Assembly: GCF_005434945.1 (NCBI RefSeq)
Contig: NZ_SKCH01000005.1
Coordinates: 144,019 to 208,018, forward strand
Source of the DNA: Prescottella subtropica
Lineage (GTDB): Bacteria; Actinomycetota; Actinomycetes; Mycobacteriales; Mycobacteriaceae
DNA: 64,000 nucleotides
Direction of reading: 5' to 3'
Position 1 is the first letter of the stretch. Each line of letters opens with the position of its first letter. The position numbers and the translations under genes were made by a program. The notes beneath the pieces were generated by a model. It saw only the letters and a list, made by a program, of their open reading frames with translations. It was not told the origin of the DNA and searched no databases. Below are positions 9,026-16,821 of this stretch, piece by piece.

Positions 9026-9445
9026 ATGGCTGGACTCGGTGAACTCGAACGCGCAGTGATGGATCACCTGTGGTCGGTGTCGGAACCGCAGACGGTGCGG
9101 CAGGTCCACGAGGCCCTCGCCACGCGCCGCGAACTCGCCTACACCACGGTGATGACCGTGCTGCAGCGTCTCGCCAAGAAGCATCTCGTCATCCAGCAGC
9201 GGGACGACCGCGCCCACCGCTACGTGCCCGTCCACGGCCGCGACGAGCTCGTCGCGTCGCTGATGGTCGACGCCCTGCAGCAGGCCGACGCGTCCGGGGA
9301 GCGGGCCGCCGCCCTCGTCCACTTCGTCGGGCAGGTCGGCGCCGACGAGGCCGCCGCCCTCCGCGAGGCCCTGGCCGCACTGGAACAGGCCGAGGCCGCC
9401 CGGCAGGCGCCGGGACTGCACCCGGCGACCGGCCGGGCCAGCTGA
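9026..9445 (+). CDS. blaI: BlaI/MecI/CopY-family repressor
   Basis: Winged-helix DNA-binding repressor of 139 residues. The N-terminal wHTH spans about residues 5-75: LGELERAVMDHLWS, then TTVMTVLQRLAKKHLV as recognition helix region and the wing RDDRAHRYVP. The C-terminal helices (about 80-125) would form the dimer interface. Family members bind dyad operators and are removed by cleavage when a BlaR-type sensor is triggered. The gene is followed 28 bases later by such an M56 peptidase gene and preceded by a perfect dyad, so autoregulation is likely. It appears orthologous to M. tuberculosis Rv1846c by neighbourhood (ndh, thioesterase, blaR, gnd). Confidence 0.92.
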   Translation: MAGLGELERAVMDHLWSVSEPQTVRQVHEALATRRELAYTTVMTVLQRLAKKHLVIQQRDDRAHRYVPVHGRDELVASLMVDALQQADASGERAAALVHFVGQVGADEAAALREALAALEQAEAARQAPGLHPATGRAS

Positions 9446-9473
9446 CCGCCGCCGACCCCAGGAATCCCGTGCG

Positions 9474-10439
9474 ATGAACGCCACCACGGCGCTGGCCTTC
9501 GGGTTGCTCGCGCTCGTTCTCACCGGACCGGTGCCGGCACTGCTCAGCCGCGCCGCCTGGCCGTTCCGGTCCCCCCGCGCCGCGCTGGTGCTGTGGCAGG
9601 CGGTCGCGATCGCCGCGGTGCTGTCGGCGTTCTCCTCCGGGCTGGCGATCGCCTCGCTGCTGCTCGTGCCCGGCCCCGACGGGCGCCCCACCACCGAACC
9701 GACCGCCGAGATCGACGCGCTCGGGTTGCCGCTGTGGATCCTGTACGTCGTCGTGTTCCTGGCGACCCTGCTGATCGGCGCGAAACTGATCTTCTCGGTG
9801 GTGCGGGTCGCGATCCACACCCGCCGCCGCCGGGCCCGGCACCGCATGCTCGTCGACCTCCTCGACCGCGGGGACGTCGACCTGTCGGTGGCCCTCGGCC
9901 GGATGTCGGACGTGCGGGTCCTCGACTCCGCCGAACCCATCGCCTACTGCCTGCCCGGGCTGCGGCAGCGGGTCGTGCTCAGCGAAGGCACCCTGAATTC
10001 GCTCAGCGACGACGAGATCCGCGCGATCCTCACCCACGAACGCTCCCATCTGCGGGCCCGGCACGACCTGGTGCTCGAGGCGTTCACCGCCGTCCATCAC
10101 GCGTTCCCGCGGGTGGTGCGCTCGAAGTCGGCGCTCGGCTCGGTGCAGCTGCTCGTCGAACTGCTCGCCGACGACTCCGCCGTCAAGGTCACCGGCCCGG
10201 CCCCCCTGGCCCGCGCGCTCGTCGCGTGCGCCGGCTCCGTCGCCCCGCGCGGCGCGATGGCCGTCGGCGGCCCGTCCACCCTGGTGCGGGTGCAGCGGCT
10301 GACCGGGGCCGGCGCGGACGTGCGGATCGCAGTGGCCGCCTACTTCGCCGCGGCCGCGATCCTGATCGTCCCGACGATCGCGGTGGCGGTGCCGTGGCTG
10401 GTGGAGCTGAGCCGCCTGTTCTCCCCCACCCACCCGTAG
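9474..10439 (+). CDS. M56-family membrane metalloprotease (BlaR-like sensor)
   Basis: Integral membrane zinc protease of 321 residues, expected to cleave or inactivate BlaI. There are hydrophobic helices near residues 5-22, 38-65, 82-110 and 280-305. The zinc motif is HERSH in LTHERSHLRARHDL (HExxH variant with Arg-Ser between Glu and His), preceded by VVLSEGTLNSLSDDEIRAI, which is typical of M48/M56 enzymes. The large extracellular penicillin-binding sensor domain of staphylococcal BlaR1 is absent, as in the mycobacterial Rv1845c type, so the signal is unlikely to be direct beta-lactam acylation. ATG start at 9474, cotranscribed with blaI. Confidence 0.87.
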   Translation: MNATTALAFGLLALVLTGPVPALLSRAAWPFRSPRAALVLWQAVAIAAVLSAFSSGLAIASLLLVPGPDGRPTTEPTAEIDALGLPLWILYVVVFLATLLIGAKLIFSVVRVAIHTRRRRARHRMLVDLLDRGDVDLSVALGRMSDVRVLDSAEPIAYCLPGLRQRVVLSEGTLNSLSDDEIRAILTHERSHLRARHDLVLEAFTAVHHAFPRVVRSKSALGSVQLLVELLADDSAVKVTGPAPLARALVACAGSVAPRGAMAVGGPSTLVRVQRLTGAGADVRIAVAAYFAAAAILIVPTIAVAVPWLVELSRLFSPTHP

Positions 10440-10676
10440 CGCCGGCCAGTTGCGCTGGTCACAGCCTGCCCGGGAAATGGTCGACGGCCGACCCGATCGC
10501 GTACACTCGATCACGGCCCGATAACAGGGCAAGTTCATTCATGTGAGGCACACAGCCCCGTCACCCCGCGATCGACGCACAGACGGCCAGGTGAATTGTG
10601 CCCTGGCTCGTCTCTTCGTGCGGCTGCAGGACAGCCCGCTCCGCGACGTGCCCGACGTCCGGAGAGGTAAATCCGC
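10440..10676 (+). promoter_or_regulatory. leader region of the DEAD-box helicase gene
   Basis: This 237-base gap carries a TACACT hexamer (about 10502-10507) that could be a -10 element and a relatively long predicted leader. Within it a GTG-initiated frame (10591-10680) ends in a TGA overlapping the helicase GTG. A GGAGAGG sequence lies just upstream of the helicase start. Leader control of cold-shock helicases is common, but none of these elements is proven here. Confidence 0.35.
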
Positions 10677-10680
10677 GTGA
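10591..10680 (+). CDS. possible 29-codon upstream ORF overlapping the helicase start
   Basis: A GTG-started frame of 29 codons (beginning VNCALARLFVRLQD) stops at the TGA whose first two bases are shared with the helicase GTG (sequence GTGA at 10677-10680). Such an arrangement can couple translation of leader and main gene. There is no strong ribosome-binding site before this GTG, and short open frames are common at this GC content, so the call is tentative. Confidence 0.25.
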   Translation: MNCALARLFVRLQDSPLRDVPDVRRGKSA

Positions 10681-13061
10681 CTTCTGCTGCCCCCGAAACT
10701 TCCACCCCCGACACCGTCGACACAACAGTCGACGCCGTCGAGACGGTTGAGACCGTCGAGACCCCGTCGACCGAGGTTGCCGACACCACCGATGTGGCCG
10801 AGACTGCCGATGTGGCCGACGCCGACGATCAGACCGACAGCGACGAGGCCGCCGATCAGGCGACGTTCGCCGAGATCGGGCTGCCCGAGCCGGTCGTGGC
10901 CGCCCTGGCCCGCAGCGAGATCACCGTGCCGTCCCCGATCCAGGCGATGGCGATCCCGGATGCGATCGCCGGCAAGAACATCCTCGGCCGCGCCCAGACC
11001 GGCTCCGGAAAGACCCTCGCGTTCGGTCTGCCGATGCTCGCGCGTCTGGCCCGCCACGAGGACCGTCCGGATCCGAAGCGGCCCCGCGCCCTCGTCCTGG
11101 TCCCCACCCGTGAGCTCGCGTTCCAGGTGGTCGACTCCCTCACCCCGTACGCCGCGTCCCTGGGCCTGACCGTGCGGGCCGCCGTCGGCGGCACCCCGTT
11201 CACCAAGCAGGTCGACCAGCTGCGCCGCGGCGTCGACATCCTCGTCGCCACCCCCGGCCGTCTCGGCGACCATCTGCGGCAGAACACGTGCATCCTCGAC
11301 GCCATCGAGATGACCGCCCTCGACGAGGCCGACCAGATGGCCGACATGGGCTTCCTGCCCGAGGTGCGCACCCTGCTGTCCGGCACCCCCGACGACAGCC
11401 AGCGACTGCTGTTCTCGGCGACCCTCGACAACGATGTGCAGGCCCTCGTCCGCGAGTTCCTGCCCGAACACGAACTGCATTCGACGCAGGACGGTCGCGC
11501 ATCGGTCACCACGATGGACCACTACGTCCTCCTCGTCGAACGCGGCCAGAAGGACGCCGTCCTCGCCGAGATCGCCTCCCGCAAGGGCGGACGCACCATC
11601 ATGTTCGCCCGCACCAAGCTGGGCACCGAGGGTGTCGTCGAACGTCTCCGGGAGCAGGGTGTCGCCGCCGAGGCCCTGCACGGCGGCAAGGCGCAGAACC
11701 AGCGGACCCGCGTCCTCGAGCGGTTCAAGACCGGCCGCACCCCCGTTCTGGTCGCCACCGACGTCGCGGCCCGAGGAATTCATGTCGACGGCATCGACCT
11801 CGTCGTGCACGTCGACCCGCCGCAGGACCACAAGGACTACCTGCACCGTGCCGGGCGCACCGCCCGCGCCGGTGAGGCCGGTGTCGTCGCCGCGATCGTG
11901 CTGCCCAACCAGCGCCGCATGTTCCGCCGGCTGACCGGTATGGCCGGCGTCGACGCCACCGCCGTGCCCGTCTTCCCCGGCTCCGAGGAACTCGCCGCCA
12001 TCACCGGCGCACAGACCCCGAGCGGGGAACCGGTGCGCGACAGCAACTTCCGCAGCGAGCGCGGTGACCGTGGCGGCCGCGGCGGGTTCGGTGACCGTCG
12101 GGAACGCTCGTTCGGGGACCGTGGACCGCGCCGCGAGGGCGGCTACCAGGGCAACCGTGACGATCGGGGCCCGCGCCGCGACTTCGGGGACCGGGACAAC
12201 AACCGCTCGTTCGGGGACCGTGGCCCGCGCCGTGAGGGCGGCTACCAGGGCAACCGCGACAACAACCGCTCCTTCGGAGACCGGAGTCAGGGCGACCGCA
12301 GCTTCGGTGACCGGGACAACCGTTCCTTCGGAGACCGGGACAACCGGGGCCCGCGTCGCGACGACCGCTCGTTCGGGGACCGGGGACCGCGCCGCGAGGG
12401 CGGCTACCAGGGCAACCGCGACGATCGTGGTGGCAACCGGGACAACAACTTCCGCGGCAACCGCGACGACCGTGGCCCGCGCCGCGAAGGTGGTTTCCAG
12501 GGCAACCGGGACGATCGCGGACCGCGCAGCTTCGACGATCGTGGCCCGCGCCGCGAGGGCGGGGACCGCAGCGACAACCGCTCCTTCGGGGACCGTGGCC
12601 CGCGCCGTGAGGGTGGTTTCCAGGGCAACCGCGACAACAACCGCTCCTTCGGGGACCGCGACAACCGTGGTGGTAGCCGGGACAACGGTGGTTTCCGCGG
12701 CAACCGGGACGACCGTGGACCGCGCCGCGACAACGATTTCCGGGGTGACCGGGACAACGGCGGCTTCCGCGGCAACCGGGACGACCGTGGTGGTAGCCGG
12801 GACAACGGTGGTTTCCGTGGGAACCGCGACGATCGCGGACCGCGCCGCGACTTTGGGGACCGCAGCGACAACCGCTCCTTCGGAGACCGTGGCCCGCGCC
12901 GCGAAGGTGGTTTCCAGGGCAACCGCGACAACAACCGCTCCTTCGGGGACCGGGGTCCGTCCACGGGATCGTCGGACCAGCGCAGCGGCGGGTTCCGTAG
13001 CCGCACCGACCGTCGCAGCTACGACGGCTTCGACGGCCCGCACCGGGGTCGCAACGCGTAG
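10677..13061 (+). CDS. DEAD-box ATP-dependent RNA helicase with long repetitive basic tail
   Basis: RNA-unwinding ATPase of 794 residues. An acidic Thr/Val/Glu/Asp-rich segment covers residues 1-60. The helicase core follows: Q motif PSPIQAMAIP (about 82), Walker A AQTGSGKT (106-113), PTRELAFQ, DEAD (about 214), SAT, VATDVAARGIHVDGID and HRAGRTARAG (about 389). From about residue 457 to the end is a disordered tail with ten copies of RSFGDR and many GPRREGGYQGNRD-like units, the kind of RG-rich tail that binds RNA and promotes phase separation. RhlE/DeaD-type roles in ribosome assembly or mRNA decay in the cold are likely. The GTG start is supported by GGAGAGG upstream. Confidence 0.93.
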   Translation: MTSAAPETSTPDTVDTTVDAVETVETVETPSTEVADTTDVAETADVADADDQTDSDEAADQATFAEIGLPEPVVAALARSEITVPSPIQAMAIPDAIAGKNILGRAQTGSGKTLAFGLPMLARLARHEDRPDPKRPRALVLVPTRELAFQVVDSLTPYAASLGLTVRAAVGGTPFTKQVDQLRRGVDILVATPGRLGDHLRQNTCILDAIEMTALDEADQMADMGFLPEVRTLLSGTPDDSQRLLFSATLDNDVQALVREFLPEHELHSTQDGRASVTTMDHYVLLVERGQKDAVLAEIASRKGGRTIMFARTKLGTEGVVERLREQGVAAEALHGGKAQNQRTRVLERFKTGRTPVLVATDVAARGIHVDGIDLVVHVDPPQDHKDYLHRAGRTARAGEAGVVAAIVLPNQRRMFRRLTGMAGVDATAVPVFPGSEELAAITGAQTPSGEPVRDSNFRSERGDRGGRGGFGDRRERSFGDRGPRREGGYQGNRDDRGPRRDFGDRDNNRSFGDRGPRREGGYQGNRDNNRSFGDRSQGDRSFGDRDNRSFGDRDNRGPRRDDRSFGDRGPRREGGYQGNRDDRGGNRDNNFRGNRDDRGPRREGGFQGNRDDRGPRSFDDRGPRREGGDRSDNRSFGDRGPRREGGFQGNRDNNRSFGDRDNRGGSRDNGGFRGNRDDRGPRRDNDFRGDRDNGGFRGNRDDRGGSRDNGGFRGNRDDRGPRRDFGDRSDNRSFGDRGPRREGGFQGNRDNNRSFGDRGPSTGSSDQRSGGFRSRTDRRSYDGFDGPHRGRNA
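12100..12960 (+). repeat. intragenic degenerate repeats encoding the helicase tail
   Basis: Direct imperfect DNA repeats of roughly 45-60 bases, built around the coding of RSFGDRGPRREGG and GNRDNNRSFGDR, run head to tail inside the helicase gene. Near-identical stretches make the array prone to slippage, so unit number may vary between strains. Confidence 0.75.
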
Positions 13062-13092
13062 TAAGGCGTTCACCCGGATCTGAGTATCCGTC

Positions 13093-13128
13093 CGGCCCCG
13101 GCCACCCGTTCTCGGGTGGTCGGGGCCG
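13093..13128 (+). terminator. hairpin after the helicase gene
   Basis: Sixteen-base arms (CGGCCCCGGCCACCCG and its complement with one mismatch) around a TTCT loop, 31 bases after the helicase stop. Likely terminator, without a long T tract. Confidence 0.65.
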
Positions 13129-13207
13129 AGTCGTCTGTGGTGGGTGTCACGGACCGAACGGCGGGGCCGGTTCGCGTCCGGGTGGGGTGACGGGGGAAGC
13201 TGTATCC

Positions 13208-14662
13208 ATGACCACCTCTGCCAGCACCGAGGCTGCCCGCGCCCAGATCGGCGTCACCGGGCTCGCCGTCATGGGCTCGAACATCGCCCGCAACTTCGCC
13301 CGCCACGGGCACACCGTCGCACTGCACAACCGCAGTATCGCGAAGACCGATGCGCTCCTGGCCGCGCACGGTGACGAGGGCGACTTCGTCCGCACCGAAA
13401 CCGTCGAGGAGTTCGTCGCCGCGCTGCAGAAGCCGCGCCGCGTGCTGATCATGGTGAAGGCCGGTGAGGCGACCGACGCGGTCATCGAGGAGCTCGCCGC
13501 GGCGATGGAGCCGGGCGACATCATCATCGACGGCGGCAATGCGCTGTACACGGACACGATCCGTCGGGAGGCGGCACTCGCGCAGCGGGGCCTGCACTTC
13601 GTCGGCGCCGGGATCTCCGGTGGCGAGGAGGGCGCCCTCAACGGTCCGTCGATCATGCCGGGCGGCCCGAAGGAATCGTATGCGGCGCTCGGCCCGCTGC
13701 TCGAGTCGATCTCCGCGCAGGTCGACGGCACCCCGTGCTGCACCCACATCGGCCCGGACGGGTCCGGCCACTTCGTGAAGATGGTGCACAACGGCATCGA
13801 GTACGCCGACATGCAGCTCATCGGCGAGGCCTACAACCTGTTCCGGGACGCCCTCGGTTTCGATGCCGCGCAGGTCGCGGACGTGTTCACCGAATGGAAT
13901 TCCGGTGACCTCGAGTCGTACCTGGTGGAGATCACCGCGGAGGTGCTGCGGCAGACCGACGCCAAGACCGGTCAGGCCCTCGTCGACGTGATCGTCGACG
14001 CCGCCGAGCAGAAGGGCACCGGCCGCTGGACGGTCAAGGCCGCCCTCGATCTGGGGGTGCCGGTCACCGGTATCGCCGAGGCCGTGTTCGCGCGCGCCCT
14101 GTCCGGGTCGCGGGAGCAGCGCAAGGCCGCCCGCGGTCTGGCGTCCGGGCAGCTGGGCGGCAAGCCCACCGATGTGGAGCAGTTCACCGAGGACATCCGT
14201 CGCGCCCTGTACGCGTCGAAGATCGTGGCGTACGCGCAGGGCTTCGACCAGATCCGGGCCGGCAGCGACGAGTACGGCTGGGATCTCACCCCCGGTGACA
14301 TGGCGACGATCTGGCGTGGCGGCTGCATCATCCGCGCCCGTTTCCTCAACCGGATCAAGGAGGCGTACGACACCAACCCGGATCTGACGTCGCTGATCGT
14401 GGAGCCGTACTTCCGGGAGGCCATCGAGAACGCGATCGACTCGTGGCGTCGTGTCGTGGTCACCGCCACCACCCTCGGTATCCCGGTGCCGGCGTTCGCG
14501 TCGTCGCTGTCGTACTACGACGGGCTGCGCGCCGAGCGGCTGCCGGCGGCTCTGACGCAGGGGCAGCGGGACTTCTTCGGCGCCCACACCTACGAGCGCA
14601 TCGACGCGCCCGGCAAGTTCCACACCCTGTGGAGCGGGGACCGGTCCGAGGTCGACGCCTGA
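13208..14662 (+). CDS. gnd: 6-phosphogluconate dehydrogenase, decarboxylating
   Basis: Cytosolic enzyme of the oxidative pentose phosphate pathway: 6-phosphogluconate + NADP(+) gives ribulose 5-phosphate, CO2 and NADPH. It has 484 residues from the ATG at 13208, the usual length of the long, NADP-type family. The Rossmann motif GLAVMGSNIARN is near residue 18, with NRS shortly after, as in NADP-preferring enzymes. The catalytic lysine lies in GHFVKMVHNGIEY, after the substrate loop GISGGEEGALNGPSIMPGG. The C-terminal all-helical domain includes FTEWNSGDLESYLVEIT and ends with QRDFFGAHTYERID. An upstream in-frame GTG (13187) is less likely. It lies in the same neighbourhood as M. tuberculosis gnd1. 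Confidence 0.96.
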   Translation: MTTSASTEAARAQIGVTGLAVMGSNIARNFARHGHTVALHNRSIAKTDALLAAHGDEGDFVRTETVEEFVAALQKPRRVLIMVKAGEATDAVIEELAAAMEPGDIIIDGGNALYTDTIRREAALAQRGLHFVGAGISGGEEGALNGPSIMPGGPKESYAALGPLLESISAQVDGTPCCTHIGPDGSGHFVKMVHNGIEYADMQLIGEAYNLFRDALGFDAAQVADVFTEWNSGDLESYLVEITAEVLRQTDAKTGQALVDVIVDAAEQKGTGRWTVKAALDLGVPVTGIAEAVFARALSGSREQRKAARGLASGQLGGKPTDVEQFTEDIRRALYASKIVAYAQGFDQIRAGSDEYGWDLTPGDMATIWRGGCIIRARFLNRIKEAYDTNPDLTSLIVEPYFREAIENAIDSWRRVVVTATTLGIPVPAFASSLSYYDGLRAERLPAALTQGQRDFFGAHTYERIDAPGKFHTLWSGDRSEVDA

Positions 14663-14680
14663 CCGACACGGTTGTGACGG

Positions 14681-14712
14681 GCGGGGCGGGTGCAGCGATG
14701 CACCCGCCCCGC
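14681..14712. terminator. bidirectional terminator hairpin
   Basis: Perfect 14-base stem (GCGGGGCGGGTGCA and complement) with a GCGA loop in the gap between convergent gnd and the lipoprotein gene. Confidence 0.75.
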
Positions 14713-14749
14713 TCGGCTGTCCGGACGGGGTGTGCGCCGCAACGGCGGG

Positions 14750-15280
14750 TCAGGCGGTGGGGACGACGTTGTGAATCCCGCACGGGTTTCCGTCGATCGC
14801 CTGGAACGCCGCCACGGGAGTCCCGGACGGATCGAGCACGGTGTATTCGTCGAAGGTGTAGGTGAGCAGGTCGTCACCGCCGGGACCGCACCGATGTCCC
14901 ACATCCGTCGAATCAGGTAGTGCCAGAAGGATTTTCCGCACTTCGTCGGCATCGATGATGTTCGACGACGGCGGGACGAGGTCGGTTCCGTTCGGGGTGT
15001 TCGAATAGTGGCAGCGCCGGAGGGTGACGCCCGGGACCGGTTCCCGATCGTGGCCGAGGAGCCACGCCCTGCCGAACAGGTCGTCGGTCTGTCGCGGATC
15101 GGCGGGGCATTCGTCGGGTCCGGGGGCCGACTCGACGGCCACCGCCGCCGCAGGTTCCGCGGTCGGCCGGTCCGCCGAGCACGCGGCGAGCAGCAGCGGC
15201 GCCGCTGCAATCGCGGCGGTCAGGACGATCCGGGAGGGTGAGGACACATCGACAGACGGTAGCGGGCGACTCACCGGCAC
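14750..15280 (-). CDS. predicted lipoprotein of unknown function
   Basis: It has 176 residues. The N-terminus has a charged start, a hydrophobic stretch (VLTAAIAAAPLLLAACS) and a lipobox LLAAC at about residues 31-35, so it should be lipidated on Cys35 and held on the outer face of the membrane. The mature part has four further cysteines (in DECPAD, RRCHYS, HRCGPG and NPCGIH), suggesting two disulfides. No known domain was recognised. A downstream in-frame GTG near residue 12 is an alternative start and would give a more standard signal length. The gene converges on gnd. Confidence 0.75.
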   Translation of the reverse strand: MPVSRPLPSVDVSSPSRIVLTAAIAAAPLLLAACSADRPTAEPAAAVAVESAPGPDECPADPRQTDDLFGRAWLLGHDREPVPGVTLRRCHYSNTPNGTDLVPPSSNIIDADEVRKILLALPDSTDVGHRCGPGGDDLLTYTFDEYTVLDPSGTPVAAFQAIDGNPCGIHNVVPTA

Positions 15281-15394
15281 CGTGGGCGTTCCGAAGAATC
15301 AGCGGGGGTGTGCCGCCGCCGGCGACCAGGTCGACGCAGCGGCGCAGATGCCGCAGGTCGGTGTCGGTACAAGTCGTGTGCCACCTCGTACCGT

Positions 15395-16549
15395 CTAGCG
15401 GGTCGCCCCCGCTGCAGCAGACAGCGCTCGCAGCAGTCGGTTGTGGTCGGGGTCTGCCTGCTGCGAGGGAAGAAAGCGCCGGCGCAGCATGGCATAGGAC
15501 AGCTCGTGTCGGGGATCTACCAGCGCCTGTTGCCCTCCCGCTCCACTGTGTCCGAAGGCACCGTCCCCGAGACTGGGGTAGATCTCCGATACCGGGTGGA
15601 ATCCCACAGCCCAGGCCTTGTGCTGTCGCAGCACCAAGTCCCAGCCGGCGTACTGGATCTGAGCGAAGGCCGCAGCCGTGTTCCTCGTGAGAAATGGGGG
15701 CGCGCTGTCGGTGCTGCACGTGACCGCCGAGTAGAGCTTGGCCAGTGCGCGGGCCGTACCGATGCCGCCGAACGAGGCCGGCCCGTTGGATCTGACCACC
15801 GGCAGGTTCGGTAATTCCCATACCTCACGGCTCTGTGGGTGGTGGCGGTTGAATGCAATGCCTGCGAGGCTGTGCGGGTCGGTGGCGGTCGTGGCGAGTT
15901 CACGGAGCCGTTCCGGGGTGGCCACCATGGGTTGGGCCGACAGGAAGCGGTGCTCGTGATCGGTGGGCAGCCCGAAGTGCAGGTCCAGCTTGTAGGGCTC
16001 CCGCAGGAGCGTGGTGAACAGGCTCTGCACGGTCTCTCCCACCACGCGACGCACCACCTCCCCGCTCAGCGCCGCCAGGACCAGCGCGTGGTAGCCCGCC
16101 GCAGTCGCGGGACGCCAGAACGGACGCTGGGCAGCGAGGTTTTCGGCGACGAAGTGGTCGTCGGCCAGTTCCTCCATGGTGAATCCCGCGTCTACCCCTA
16201 CCAATCCGGCCTGGTGGGAGAGGAGCTCACGCAGCAGAATCTCACGCTTGCCCTCCACACCGAACTCCGGCCAGTAGTGGCTGACCTTTCGGTCGAGGTC
16301 CAGCACACCGTCCTGGACGAGCAGAGCGACGATCAGGTGGGTCACGCCCTTGCTGGCGGAGTAGATTGCCAACAACGAATCGTCGCCGGTCTCGTCTCCA
16401 GCCCACAGGTCCACTACCGGCTCACCGTGGTGATAGGCCGCCACCTGTGCGTCCAGATCGGAGCCTTCCTCGGCCAGAATGGCGGCGAACTCGTCTCGCA
16501 CGGACTCGAATCCGGGAGCCACCACACCCTGAACATCGCGTCTCGTCAC
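15395..16549 (-). CDS. serine hydrolase, beta-lactamase-like family VIII esterase (EstB type)
   Basis: It has 384 residues and is predicted cytoplasmic, with no signal peptide. It belongs to the class-C-beta-lactamase-fold esterases. The nucleophile motif SxxK is in IYSASKGVTHLIVALL (about residue 85-95), the conserved Tyr motif is represented by GYHALVLAALSGEVVRRV, and the C-terminal HSGAGGQQALVDP matches the HxG-type box of this family. In Rhodococcus this family includes enzymes active on p-nitrophenyl and other short-chain esters. It is divergent from the kinase-LuxR gene across 272 bases. Between it and the lipoprotein gene is a 114-base gap. Confidence 0.87.
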   Translation of the reverse strand: MTRRDVQGVVAPGFESVRDEFAAILAEEGSDLDAQVAAYHHGEPVVDLWAGDETGDDSLLAIYSASKGVTHLIVALLVQDGVLDLDRKVSHYWPEFGVEGKREILLRELLSHQAGLVGVDAGFTMEELADDHFVAENLAAQRPFWRPATAAGYHALVLAALSGEVVRRVVGETVQSLFTTLLREPYKLDLHFGLPTDHEHRFLSAQPMVATPERLRELATTATDPHSLAGIAFNRHHPQSREVWELPNLPVVRSNGPASFGGIGTARALAKLYSAVTCSTDSAPPFLTRNTAAAFAQIQYAGWDLVLRQHKAWAVGFHPVSEIYPSLGDGAFGHSGAGGQQALVDPRHELSYAMLRRRFLPSQQADPDHNRLLRALSAAAGATR

Positions 16550-16821
16550 GGATACTCCTCCGCATTGACAGCCCTGGGTTTCGTTCCTGTCCGTCCCCGT
16601 GGCCGGCGAGTGACTACTGGTCTGGCTCTTGGATAGCGTAGCGAGCCCGCTCGACCTCGGGCGGGGTTCTCATCGCGAACTCGCCGAGAAGGCGTCGGTT
16701 GTTCGGCGTAGCCTCGTCTGTACTGATCGGTAGGCCACGCCGACCTGTCCATCGATGTGGTCGCGGAGGGTCGAGCAGCCTCGGTAATGACCCCGATGGG
16801 CGAATCGTAGGTGGCGGTCGG

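Noticed and set aside
12100..12960. CRISPR-like array
   Set aside because: The repeats are in-frame protein-coding units of variable spacing with no unique spacers and no cas genes.
10539..13073. 844-codon open frame antisense to the helicase
   Set aside because: It exists only because of codon bias; its product is a Val/Ala/Thr low-complexity chain opposite the repetitive tail, while the plus strand encodes every DEAD-box motif.
15320..15400. Minus-strand stretch TDTDLRHLRRCVDLVA resembling the N-terminus of a nucleoside deaminase
   Set aside because: Only about 16-20 residues match, there is no start codon in a sensible place and the zinc motifs are absent; too little to call a pseudogene.
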